The position numbers and the translations under genes are program-made. From NCBI GenBank assembly GCA_964553325.1, contig CAZKKI010000025.1, positions 1-64,000 on the forward strand: a stretch of 64,000 nt of DNA, written 5' to 3'. Position 1 is the stretch's first letter. Each line of letters starts with the position of its first letter. The stretch comes from BMS3ABIN04 sp964553325 (GTDB lineage Bacteria; Bacteroidota; Ignavibacteria; Ignavibacteriales; Melioribacteraceae). The notes beneath the pieces were generated by a model. It was not told the DNA's origin and did no database searches. It saw only the letters and a program-made list of their open reading frames with translations. Positions 1 to 7,822 of this stretch are shown piece by piece.

Positions 1-13
1 TTTATTTTTTTTG

Positions 14-204
14 CCACGACCTTCAGGTCGTGGATATGAAAGATTATTTAATATCAAAACAAGAACTAGCCGGTTTTAACCGGAATTTGGATAGTGTCAT
101 GTTTAGACCGTGACACCGGGATAAATTTATTTGTAGTGGACAAATACTTTCGTCCACTTATTTTGAATCCAACACGCTGCGGAATATCGCCGTATGTAAA
201 TTCC
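14..204. repeat. Cluster of short non-identical hairpins (REP-like)
   Basis: Four inverted repeats follow one another: 14-33 (8-bp perfect stem CCACGACC, loop TTCA), 70-83 (CCGGTT, loop TT), 94-116 (GTGTCA arms continuing as a wobble stem) and 135-158 (AGTGGAC plus AAA/TTT with one bulged base, loop TAC). A weaker pair, GGAAT/ATTCC, sits at 181-185 and 200-204. They lie downstream of the minus-strand transporter gene. Stems with a mismatch or bulge in gene-end spacers are typical of REP elements, which are linked to IS200/IS605-type Y1 transposases. No such transposase is in the window, so the family assignment is inference. The cluster may continue left of base 1. Confidence 0.55.
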
Positions 205-218
205 ATAATATTCAGAGT

Positions 219-2000
219 TCAAAAATACAACCAGTAAATCAGCGATATAGCCAAAAACCCGACCAAAATCTGTAACGGCAATCCGATTTTAATATAATCT
301 TTAAATCTATAACCGCCGGGACCGTAAACCATTAGATTAGTTTGATAACTTATAGGTGACGCAAAACTTGCCGCCGAAGCAATGGCAACCGTCAATGCAA
401 ACGGATGCACGTTAGCACCGATATCAATCGCGGTTGAAAGCGCGATTGGGAAAATTAAAGCGGAAGTTGCATTACTCGTTATTATAGTGTTATATGCGCT
501 GGTTAAAAAGTACACTCCCGCCAAAACCCCGATTATACCGAAAACATTTTGGAGTTGAGTCAGTTGTTGAGCGAAAAACTCGGCTAGACCGGAATTACTT
601 ATTGCCTGTGCAATTCCGAATGCGGAACCTATAACAATCAATACTTTGAAATCGATCAAGTCCTTTGCCGCTTTCGATGATATACTCTTGCTTAAAATCA
701 ATATTATCGCGGCAAGTCCGGCCGCCGAAATAAGCGGCATAACTTTGAAAACCACCAAAAAAACCATACCGAGCAAAACCACAACGGAAATAATCATTTG
801 CCTTCGCGGTTTGGAAAACACTTCCGATGTATTTGATATGAGATAAAAATCTTTGGAATTATACCATTGCCGGATAAAATTTTTGGGTGCCAAAAGAAGA
901 AGAGTGTCTCCCGGTTTCAGTATTATATCGCCAATTTTTTTCTTTATTCTTTCGCCGTTACGGTGGATTGCAATAATTACTGCGTTGTAATTCGTACGAA
1001 AACTGCTTTCCCTTACCGTTTTTCCTACAAGAGGCGAACTATGCGAAATAACCGCTTCAAAAGTCTTAATTTGATCGGCATCGTATCTCTTTAAATCGAA
1101 CGAAGAATCTTTAATTAGTTGCAGTCCCGGTGTTTTTTGAAGTTCCAGAATTGTTTGGGGAATTCCGGTGAAAAATAATCTGTCGTTTAGTTGTATTTTT
1201 TCATCGGGACCAACGGCGGTAATTGTCTTCCCGTTTCTCTCTATCTGAAATAAAAACAAACCTTTCAAGTGTCTCAACCCTGCTTCTTCGATAGTTCGGT
1301 TCAAACTTTTGTATTCATCTGTAACTTTTAATTCTATAACGTATTCCCTTGTCGATTCACCCAATTCTACCATCGGTTCTTTTCTGTTGGGTAAAATTTT
1401 AGCTCCCAAAATTCCGACAAATAAAATACCGAATAAAGCCACCGGCAAACCGATAGGTGTCAGTTCGAAAAACGAAAAACCGGGATATCCGTTTTCGATT
1501 AACAACCCGTGAACGATTAAGTTTGTACTTGTTCCGATTAGCGTACACATTCCACCCAGAATCGCTGCATAAGAAAGAGGTATTAAAAATTTCGATGCGG
1601 AAAGATTATTTTTTACCGCCCACGATTTTATGCTGGGAATAAGTATTGCAACTATCGGTGTGTTGTTCATAAAAGCGGAAAGAGCAGTAACGGGAAACAT
1701 TATGCGGAATATTTTTCTTCTAACGGTTGTAGGTTTCGAACCGTAAATTACGTTCGTAAGTTCGTCTACAACTCCGGTCGATTGTAAAGCTCCGGCAACT
1801 ATAAACAGCAACGCTATCGAAATAACGCCGACGTTCGAAAAACCGTGGAAAGCACGGTCCACTTCAACCACGCCTGCTATAACAAGCACAAGCAATACAC
1901 CGAAAAAAATAATGCTAACATCGAACCACTCTTTTATAAGAGCGATCGACATTAGCACCAATAAAAACAAAGTAAACCAGAAATTAAAATCCGTCGGCAT
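219..2000 (-). CDS. SLC13/DASS-family transporter with two RCK_C domains, probable sulfate permease
   Basis: A 593-residue integral membrane protein of the SLC13/ArsB-like ion transporter superfamily. N-terminal membrane segments contain FMNNTPIVA (about 110-118) and a GTSTN motif (156-160). Two soluble TrkA-C (RCK_C) modules lie at about 217-290 and 310-395. The second membrane half carries the matching motif SNATSA. This helix-RCK-RCK-helix layout is usual for bacterial and algal sulfate or dicarboxylate carriers. It is the last gene of a three-gene unit, 26 bases after sat, so sulfate uptake is the most likely role; that rests on context. No SD is visible before the ATG. A dicarboxylate or other anion substrate cannot be excluded. 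Confidence 0.85.
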   Translation of the reverse strand: MPTDFNFWFTLFLLVLMSIALIKEWFDVSIIFFGVLLVLVIAGVVEVDRAFHGFSNVGVISIALLFIVAGALQSTGVVDELTNVIYGSKPTTVRRKIFRIMFPVTALSAFMNNTPIVAILIPSIKSWAVKNNLSASKFLIPLSYAAILGGMCTLIGTSTNLIVHGLLIENGYPGFSFFELTPIGLPVALFGILFVGILGAKILPNRKEPMVELGESTREYVIELKVTDEYKSLNRTIEEAGLRHLKGLFLFQIERNGKTITAVGPDEKIQLNDRLFFTGIPQTILELQKTPGLQLIKDSSFDLKRYDADQIKTFEAVISHSSPLVGKTVRESSFRTNYNAVIIAIHRNGERIKKKIGDIILKPGDTLLLLAPKNFIRQWYNSKDFYLISNTSEVFSKPRRQMIISVVVLLGMVFLVVFKVMPLISAAGLAAIILILSKSISSKAAKDLIDFKVLIVIGSAFGIAQAISNSGLAEFFAQQLTQLQNVFGIIGVLAGVYFLTSAYNTIITSNATSALIFPIALSTAIDIGANVHPFALTVAIASAASFASPISYQTNLMVYGPGGYRFKDYIKIGLPLQILVGFLAISLIYWLYF

Positions 2001-2026
2001 TATATTTTTTATTTACTGAAAAAGAA

Positions 2027-3178
2027 TTAAGAGTTTTTCATTCCTTCAATAAGAACATCCGCCACTTCGGGTCTGCTGAATTCCGCCGGAGGTCTTTCCC
2101 CTTTTCTTAACATTTCGCGTACTTTCGTACCGGAAAGAAATACGTGCGAGGAACCGTCGTGAGGACAAGTTTTGGCACTTGCCATGTTTCCGCATTCCTT
2201 GCAATAAAACGCATGTTCGAAAAACAGCGGTGTTATATCGAGTTCTTCGCGGGTGAATTCTTTGAAAATATGTTGAGCATCGTAAGTGCCGTAGTAATTA
2301 CCAACACCGGCATGATCGCGCCCAACGATAAAATGGGTACAACCGTAATTTTTCCTGACCAATGCGTGAAAGATTGCTTCGCGCGGACCGGCATATCGCA
2401 TAGCGGCGGGAAAAACGCTTAACATCGTTCTGTTCGAAGGATAATATTTTTCCATCAAAACAAGGTAACTCTTCATTCTGATTTCAGCGGAAATATCATC
2501 GGATTTAGTTCTGCCCACAAGCGGATGAATCAATAAACCGTCCACAATTTCCAGCGCGCATTTTTGCAAATATTCGTGCGCACGGTGAATCGGATTTCTA
2601 GTTTGAAACGCGACGATTGTATCCCAACCGTTTTCTTCGAATTTTGCACGTGTTTGTGCGGGATCGAGTCTGAACTCCAGAAAATCGGAATGGTTGGGTT
2701 TATTCAACATGTGAATTTGTCCGCCTACAAGAAAATCGCCTTGAGCATAAACGTATGAAACACCGGGGTGTTCACCGTCTTTTGTTCTATATACTTTTTC
2801 GGCTTCGTTTTCTTTATCGTAGGTATAAATTTCTTCAACGTCCATTACCGCAAGTAAATGCCCCGCATCGTCGTACAAAGCCGCTTGATCGGCCGATTTA
2901 AGTTCGTTCGCTTTTTCTTCGCCGACCGCCAAAGTGATCGGGATGCTCCAAACCACCCCGTTTGCCAAATGCATGGTTTCCACAACCGATTGATAATCGT
3001 CTTTTTTTAGAAAACCGGTTAATGGACTCATAGCACCGGAAGAAATCATTTCCAAATCGGAAATATTTTTATCGTCCAAAACAATTTTAGGCAAACCGCC
3101 CGCTTTTTCAATTAAAGAAGAACGTTCGGGTTCTTCAACATATCTGTTAATAAGTGTGCCGCCGTGAGGTTTAATCAT
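2027..3178 (-). CDS. sat: Sulfate adenylyltransferase (ATP sulfurylase)
   Basis: 383 residues, the single-polypeptide (Sat/MET3-like) type, unrelated to CysDN. It makes adenosine 5'-phosphosulfate (APS) from sulfate and ATP in the cytoplasm. Visible motifs are the substrate-binding QTRNPIHRAHE (192-202) and GRDHAGVG (287-294). Near the C-terminus is a Cys cluster (C326, C329, C338, with H340) that fits the zinc site of many bacterial Sat proteins. A clear SD (AAAGGAG) precedes the ATG. It lies 18 bases after cysC and 26 before the SLC13 gene, so the three are probably co-transcribed. With CysC next door it feeds 3'-phosphoadenylylsulfate (PAPS) formation. No APS or PAPS reductase and no sulfotransferase is in the window, so assimilation and sulfation of products cannot be told apart. 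Confidence 0.95.
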   Translation of the reverse strand: MIKPHGGTLINRYVEEPERSSLIEKAGGLPKIVLDDKNISDLEMISSGAMSPLTGFLKKDDYQSVVETMHLANGVVWSIPITLAVGEEKANELKSADQAALYDDAGHLLAVMDVEEIYTYDKENEAEKVYRTKDGEHPGVSYVYAQGDFLVGGQIHMLNKPNHSDFLEFRLDPAQTRAKFEENGWDTIVAFQTRNPIHRAHEYLQKCALEIVDGLLIHPLVGRTKSDDISAEIRMKSYLVLMEKYYPSNRTMLSVFPAAMRYAGPREAIFHALVRKNYGCTHFIVGRDHAGVGNYYGTYDAQHIFKEFTREELDITPLFFEHAFYCKECGNMASAKTCPHDGSSHVFLSGTKVREMLRKGERPPAEFSRPEVADVLIEGMKNS

Positions 3179-3196
3179 TTAATACTCCTTTTAATT

Positions 3197-3811
3197 CTAA
3201 TTTGAAATGTAACCTTTCGATAAAAGATAATCGATAACTTTTTGTGCATTTTTTTCAACGTCGGTTTCTTGGGTTGTATTTACAACCAGCTCAGGATTTT
3301 CCGGCGCTTCGTACGGTGCGGAAATACCGGTAAATTCTTTAATTTCGCCGCTTCTTGCTTTTTTATAAAGACCTTTGGGATCACGTTCTTCGCAAGTTTC
3401 CAAATCAGCTTCAACATAAACTTCCACGAATTCGCCGTCTTCCAAAATACTTCTTACTTGATCCCTGTCTGCTTTATACGGGGATATGAAAGCCGTCATA
3501 ACCACCATACCGGCATCCACAAATAATTTGGCTACTTCCCCAATTCTCCTGATGTTTTCTTTTCTGTCTTCCGGAGAAAAGCCTAAATTTTTATTCAACC
3601 CGTGGCGTACATTATCGCCGTCGAGAACGTAAGTTTTAACGCCCATTTCAAAAAGTTTTTTCTCAACTTCTCTTGCGATGGTCGATTTTCCGCTTCCGGA
3701 AAGACCGGTATACCAAATACAAACGCCTTTATGGCCGTTTTGTCTTTCCCTATCGGCTTTGGTTATTTCACCTTCGTGCCAATAAATATTCGTACTTTTA
3801 ATATCGCTCAT
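3197..3811 (-). CDS. cysC: Adenylylsulfate kinase
   Basis: 204 residues, the usual length for CysC. It phosphorylates APS at the 3' position with ATP to give PAPS. The P-loop GLSGSGKST is at 36-44, followed by the DGDNVRHGLN segment that binds APS and the family-typical FISPY and GLYKKARSGE motifs. The ATG is preceded by a good SD (AAAGGAG). It is the first gene of the cysC-sat-SLC13 unit. Its long 5' region contains a hairpin element at 3909-3938 that is repeated upstream of the UDP-sugar dehydrogenase gene, which suggests shared control of the two units (inference). Confidence 0.95.
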   Translation of the reverse strand: MSDIKSTNIYWHEGEITKADRERQNGHKGVCIWYTGLSGSGKSTIAREVEKKLFEMGVKTYVLDGDNVRHGLNKNLGFSPEDRKENIRRIGEVAKLFVDAGMVVMTAFISPYKADRDQVRSILEDGEFVEVYVEADLETCEERDPKGLYKKARSGEIKEFTGISAPYEAPENPELVVNTTQETDVEKNAQKVIDYLLSKGYISN

Positions 3812-3892
3812 TAAAAAGCTCCTTTTGTTTTAAGTTAATTTATCCGATTTTATAAAGCAAATGATGTATTATTTGAATTTTTTAGTTTTGCC

Positions 3893-3907
3893 CCGTTTGA
3901 AAAACGG
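3893..3907 (-). repeat. Small hairpin in the cysC leader
   Basis: CCGTTT (3893-3898) and AAACGG (3902-3907) pair around the loop GAA. In the minus-strand transcript it directly follows the shared leader element, about 85 bases before the cysC ATG. No U-run follows it, so it is not an ordinary terminator. Its role is unknown. Confidence 0.5.
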
Positions 3908-3908
3908 A

Positions 3909-3938
3909 TTTACACAGCTTCGCCATGTAAGCCACAAT
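3909..3938 (-). promoter_or_regulatory. Shared leader element, copy A (5' of cysC)
   Basis: On the minus strand the element contains GTGGCTTACATGGCGAAGCT followed by GTGTAAA. It folds as a 9-bp hairpin with two G-U pairs and a GAA loop (TTACATGGC/GCTGTGTAA). A second copy at 42448-42475 matches at 23 of 28 aligned bases with a 2-base gap. The element ends 97 bases before the cysC ATG. The GGCG..AGC.GT core loosely resembles the ops element of RfaH-controlled polysaccharide operons; that comparison is inference. Confidence 0.5.
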
Positions 3939-4039
3939 TTTTAGATAGCTAATTTATTGAAAAAAAAGAAAATAGGAAAAATTATTTAACAAATTAATTT
4001 AATTTTCTAATATAATAATTATTTTATTTTTTAGGTAAT

Positions 4040-4052
4040 CTTAACGGTTAAG
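4040..4052. promoter_or_regulatory. Palindrome, possible operator
   Basis: CTTAAC and GTTAAG flank a single G in an AT-rich spacer, giving a 13-base dyad with imperfect extension on both sides. The size and symmetry would suit a dimeric regulator, but nothing ties it to a known factor and chance is possible in such AT-rich DNA. Confidence 0.25.
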
Positions 4053-4228
4053 AAAATTATCTTTTTGTTATATTTTTCGTTTTTTCCTTGTTTTAATGTT
4101 GATAATATGTAGTCCAAAACACAATCTTTTTTAATTGTAAAACGGAAGAATTAAATTTGCGGTAATGAACGCAAGAGAATAAAAAAATCGGGTTAAACTG
4201 CAGAAAAATTTTTTACCGGATAGTCATC

Positions 4229-5350
4229 TCATCCGAAATAATCCGAGATAATTTTTACGATACGTTTGCTTGCCAAACCGTCACCATACGGATTTACCGC
4301 ATTAGCCATTTTTTCGTAAGCAACCGGATCGGTAAGCAATGTTTTAACTTCGGAAAATATTTTATTGCTGTCGGTACCTACCAATTTCACCGTTCCCGCG
4401 GTAACCGCTTCGGGCCGTTCAGTATTTTCCCGCATCACCAACACCGGTTTACCGAAACTCGGTGCTTCTTCTTGCACTCCGCCCGAATCGGTTAAAACAA
4501 TATCGGATTTATACATCGCGGCAACAAACGGTAAATAGCTAAGCGGATTTATCAGATGAATATTTTTTTGATGCGAAAGATATTTTTTAACCGGTTCTTG
4601 CACATTCGGATTCAAGTGTACCGGATAGATAAAATTCACTTCAGGAAATTCCGCCGAAAGATCCGATATCGCTTTGCAAATCGCTTCGAACCCCTCGCCG
4701 AAGTTTTCCCTTCTGTGTCCCGTAATCAAAACGTTTTTATTTCCGTCGCCGAAAATCCCGGATTCCAACCCCGGAATTTCGGGGAAATTTTCTTCAATTT
4801 TCTCCTTAGCCAAAAAAAGCGCGTCGATTACGGTATTTCCGGTGATATAAATATTTTCGTCCGGTAAACCTTCTTTAAGCAAATTATTTTTTGAAGTTTG
4901 CGTAGGTGCAAAATGGAAATCGGCTAACCGTGAAGTTAAAACCCTGTTAATTTCCTCGGGAAAAGGAGAATATTTATTCCATGTCCGCAAACCGGCTTCA
5001 ACGTGAGCAATTTTGATTTTTTTATAAAACGCAACCAGCGATACCGCAAATACTGTTGTGGTATCCCCTTGCACAAAAATTAAATCCGGTTTGTAATCGT
5101 CGAGATATTCATCGATTGCCGTAATAACTTTTGCCGTTAATTTCGATAAAGTTTGGTTCGGTTGCATTAAATTGAGATCGACATCGGGAATAATCTCAAA
5201 AATCTCCAATACTTGATCCAACATTTCCCTGTGTTGCGCGGTAACGCAAACGTTTACATCGTAATCGGTTGTGTTTTTAAATTGTAAAATAAGCGGAGCA
5301 AGTTTTATTGCTTCCGGTCTGGTACCGAAAATAAACGATAATTTACGCAT
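4229..5350 (-). CDS. wecB: Non-hydrolysing UDP-N-acetylglucosamine 2-epimerase
   Basis: 373 residues, full length for the family. It interconverts UDP-GlcNAc and UDP-ManNAc, a precursor for surface polysaccharide. Motifs are GTRPEAIK (9-16), QGDTTT (94-99), HVEAGLR (116-122), PEEINR (131-136) and a later DSGGVQEE, which marks the UDP-binding C-terminal half of the GT-B fold. The ATG has a good SD (AAGGTGA). It stands alone: 417 bases separate it from cysC, and it is divergent from the first polysaccharide locus with 271 bases between. A second, diverged 2-epimerase lies at 23987-25081. This copy is the closer match to the classical WecB/MnaA type. Confidence 0.9.
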   Translation of the reverse strand: MRKLSFIFGTRPEAIKLAPLILQFKNTTDYDVNVCVTAQHREMLDQVLEIFEIIPDVDLNLMQPNQTLSKLTAKVITAIDEYLDDYKPDLIFVQGDTTTVFAVSLVAFYKKIKIAHVEAGLRTWNKYSPFPEEINRVLTSRLADFHFAPTQTSKNNLLKEGLPDENIYITGNTVIDALFLAKEKIEENFPEIPGLESGIFGDGNKNVLITGHRRENFGEGFEAICKAISDLSAEFPEVNFIYPVHLNPNVQEPVKKYLSHQKNIHLINPLSYLPFVAAMYKSDIVLTDSGGVQEEAPSFGKPVLVMRENTERPEAVTAGTVKLVGTDSNKIFSEVKTLLTDPVAYEKMANAVNPYGDGLASKRIVKIISDYFG

Positions 5351-5621
5351 TTATCACCTTTTTTATAAATATTCGCTTCAAAAATATTAAAATTTATACG
5401 TTTAACCCCTATCACGATGAAAATAATTTTATCCATTATAATTCATCGCAAATTGCTCGATTAAGTTTAATAGCAATAATTTTTGTGCCAAAGCTCACAA
5501 TTCTTTTTTCTTGAAGCTATTAATTGTGAACAAAAAAATACGAATAATGTGACAAAAGCCGGTTTTCGTATTAACGTTAAATATACTAAATTAAATCCCT
5601 AAATTATTAAATAACGGGGAT
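5351..5621. promoter_or_regulatory. Divergent intergenic region between wecB and the first polysaccharide locus
   Basis: 271 bases without a gene, expected to hold promoters for both directions. It contains an inverted repeat, CACAATT (5496-5502) and AATTGTG (5522-5528), with a 19-base spacer, which could be an operator or a hairpin. TATACT at 5582-5587 could be a -10 for the plus-strand genes, but I see no matching -35. Confidence is for the region, not for exact sites. Confidence 0.45.
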
Positions 5622-6515
5622 ATGCATTTGGCTTTTTTTAACAAACAAAAGAGAAAAGGAATGGAATTATCTCACACTATTGACAAACAAAATTTAAGTT
5701 CGGTAAAAGTTGTAAACACTGCAGCCGAAAATGTGGAATCGTTTTACATCCCCAAACCGGTAGGAAAAGCGTATTTCGTCCTACCCGCTTATAACGAAGA
5801 AGAATCTCTGCCAAATTTATTAAAAAGAATAGCCGAAATTCCGGAAGCGAAAGCCCAAAAAATCGAAGTTTTCGTGGTGGATGACGGCTCCAAAGACAAA
5901 ACCGCGGAAATAGTAAAAAAGGGTGTTCCGGGTTTACATTTAAGATTGGTTCCCCACGAAAAAAATATGGGGTTGGGTCAAGCCGTACAAACTGGAATAA
6001 GAGAAGTATTGAAAGTTGCCAACGACGAGGATATAATTGTAATTATGGATGCCGACGACACGCACGATGTTACGCTTCTTTCGCCGATGATTGAAAAAAT
6101 CGAAAAAGGAGCCGATATTGTAATTGCTTCGAGGTTTGTGGAAGGAGGAGACGATAGCAGCGCACCGCCGTTCAGAAGACTACTTTCACGCGGCGCCAGC
6201 TTCGTGTTTAAAACATTATTACCTTTGGGCGAAATTAAAGATTTTACCAGCGGTTACCGCGCTTACCGCGTTAACATGCTAAAACGCATTTCCAACCATT
6301 GGGGCGAAAGATTAATAGAAGAAAACGGATTTGCCTGCATGGTTGAGCTTTTGCTTAAACTGCGACATTGGTCGCCTAAAATTACAGAAATTCCGATGAA
6401 ACTTCGGTACGATAGAAAATTAGGCGAAAGTAAATTAAAATTATTCAGAACCATTTTCCAATATATTAAACTGGCGCTTAGAGACAGGTTGGCGCCACCG
6501 CCGAGAAGGTTGTAA
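5622..6515 (+). CDS. Family 2 glycosyltransferase, polyprenyl-phosphate sugar synthase-like
   Basis: 297 residues of the DPM1/GtrB-like GT2 group, which move a sugar from a nucleotide donor to a polyprenyl phosphate or a growing glycan. Visible are LPAYNEEE (54-61), VVDDGS (85-90) and the metal-binding MDADDTH (142-148). There are no C-terminal membrane helices, unlike many GtrB proteins. The first 45 residues are an extra tail before the fold. The ATG at 5622 follows GGGGA at good spacing; an internal ATG at 5661 is possible but has poorer spacing. It is the first gene of the plus-strand locus, two bases before an FAD oxidoreductase. No dedicated initiating transferase is in this locus, so it may make the first lipid-linked sugar (inference). 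Confidence 0.8.
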   Translation: MHLAFFNKQKRKGMELSHTIDKQNLSSVKVVNTAAENVESFYIPKPVGKAYFVLPAYNEEESLPNLLKRIAEIPEAKAQKIEVFVVDDGSKDKTAEIVKKGVPGLHLRLVPHEKNMGLGQAVQTGIREVLKVANDEDIIVIMDADDTHDVTLLSPMIEKIEKGADIVIASRFVEGGDDSSAPPFRRLLSRGASFVFKTLLPLGEIKDFTSGYRAYRVNMLKRISNHWGERLIEENGFACMVELLLKLRHWSPKITEIPMKLRYDRKLGESKLKLFRTIFQYIKLALRDRLAPPPRRL

Positions 6516-6517
6516 AT

Positions 6518-7822
6518 ATGGCAAATAACGTTGTTGTAATCGGCGGCGGTATAAGCGGACTTACCGCCGCACACAAATTAGCCAAAGACGGTCATTCCGT
6601 AACATTAGTCGAATCCACGCAACAACTCGGCGGATTGGGAACATATTTTAATTTTCAAGGTAAATGGATAGACAAATTTTACCATTGCATAATGCCGTCG
6701 GATGCACCTTTACTCGATTTAATCGGTCAAGTAAATTTAAAAAACCGGATGTACTGGAAACCGACGCGCATGGGATTTATCGTTGATAAGGAAAGATACG
6801 CATTTAACAGTGCGATAGATTTATTGAAATTCAAACCGTTGAAATTTACGGACAGAATAAGATTCGGGGTTGCAAGTCTTTTACTAAGACAATTGGGAAA
6901 AGGACTCGACCTCGACAATACAAGAATTGAAGATTGGTTCATTAAACTCTACGGGAGGGATGTATGGAAAAAAATATTAGAACCGCTATTCCGGTCAAAG
7001 TTCGGATCACACGCTGGCAGTTTGCCCGCCTTGTACATTTGGGAAAGACTGGGAAGGGAAAAAAATAAATCGACGCGCGGTTATATTAACGGCGGACTTA
7101 AAACTTTAATTGATGCAATCGAAGAAAACATAGTTAAATACGGTGGGAAAATCTTATTAAATACTTCCGTCGAAAAAATCGATCAAACCGGCGAAAAGAT
7201 GAAAGTTACCCTTTCCGGTGGAGAAACACTTGAAAGCGACTGGGTGATTTCCACAATTCCCGTTCCCCTCTTAAAAAATGCCATTTCGGGAACATCGTTG
7301 GAAAACCAATCGGAATTACCCGAACTTACTTATCAAGGTGTTGTAAATGCCCTCTTCTTTCTCAAAAAGCCCTTGGATAATTTCTATTGGCAACCGGTTG
7401 TAAATTCGGGCACCGAATTCGACGGCGTGGTTGAAATGACCGAACTTGTAAAAACCGAGCAATATAACGGTAATTTCATGATTTATACAATGAAATATTG
7501 CGGTAAAGATTCGGAATTATTCAAAGAAGATGAAAACTCCATAGCCACACGTTGGAAGGAACAACTTAAAACACTGTTCGCAGATTTAGATTTAAAGGAC
7601 GAAGACTTTACGGAAATCAAAATCTTTAAAGCTCCTTTCGTCGAACCGATTTATCCGTTGGGCTACTCGAAATTAAAACCGGAAACACGCATAGGAAATT
7701 CGAATTTACTTTTGGCAACCTCGGCGCAAGTTTATCCGTCAATTACTTCATGGAATTCCAGCGTCGGTTTAGCCAATAAAGTTGTTGATTATTTATATGA
7801 ATTAGAAAGCGGAAAAACATGA
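6518..7822 (+). CDS. FAD-dependent oxidoreductase (protoporphyrinogen oxidase / amine oxidase fold)
   Basis: 434 residues. The N-terminus is a dinucleotide-binding fold, VVVIGGGISGLTAA with GGGISG at 9-14 and the ribose-binding acidic residue at E32, followed by a GGLGTY segment typical of the NAD(P)-binding Rossmann-like/amine oxidase family. Proteins of this group recur in exopolysaccharide loci next to a GT2 enzyme, as here. UDP-galactopyranose mutase is a distant relative, so a sugar-nucleotide or lipid-linked sugar substrate is possible, but the reaction is unknown. The stop overlaps the next start as ATGA, suggesting translational coupling. No signal peptide, so cytoplasmic. Confidence 0.75.
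   Translation: MANNVVVIGGGISGLTAAHKLAKDGHSVTLVESTQQLGGLGTYFNFQGKWIDKFYHCIMPSDAPLLDLIGQVNLKNRMYWKPTRMGFIVDKERYAFNSAIDLLKFKPLKFTDRIRFGVASLLLRQLGKGLDLDNTRIEDWFIKLYGRDVWKKILEPLFRSKFGSHAGSLPALYIWERLGREKNKSTRGYINGGLKTLIDAIEENIVKYGGKILLNTSVEKIDQTGEKMKVTLSGGETLESDWVISTIPVPLLKNAISGTSLENQSELPELTYQGVVNALFFLKKPLDNFYWQPVVNSGTEFDGVVEMTELVKTEQYNGNFMIYTMKYCGKDSELFKEDENSIATRWKEQLKTLFADLDLKDEDFTEIKIFKAPFVEPIYPLGYSKLKPETRIGNSNLLLATSAQVYPSITSWNSSVGLANKVVDYLYELESGKT

Larger units (their letters stand above)
3812..4228. other. 417-base gene-free spacer between cysC and wecB
   Basis: Very AT-rich, with no credible coding frame. It must hold the minus-strand promoter and leader of the cysC unit and the 3' region of wecB. 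Visible items are a 6-bp stem CCGTTT/AAACGG at 3893-3907, the repeated leader element at 3909-3938, a near-perfect palindrome CTTAAC-G-GTTAAG at 4040-4052, and a weak stem TTGCG/CGCAA at 4157-4174. The last lies about 55 bases past the wecB stop and could be a feeble terminator. I could not settle on a promoter: there are many TATA-like words but no convincing -35 partner. Confidence 0.6.

Noticed and set aside
14..33. Hairpin at the left edge read as a rho-independent terminator
   Set aside because: The T-run lies on the 5' side for the plus strand, and on the minus strand the stem is followed by A, not U. It fits a REP-like repeat better.
186..204. Possible third copy of the shared leader element (TCGCC..ATGTAA..TCC)
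   Set aside because: Only about 11 scattered bases match copy A, it lacks the GCTTCGC core, and it needs two gaps. Chance resemblance is likely.
4157..4174. TTGCG/CGCAA stem as the wecB terminator
   Set aside because: Only 5 bp with an 8-base loop and an interrupted T-rich tail on the minus strand, so too weak for a separate feature.
4556..4867. 103-codon plus-strand open frame inside wecB and the many similar antisense frames across the window
   Set aside because: They lie opposite well-supported genes, have no start signals or family features and arise from codon bias on the other strand.
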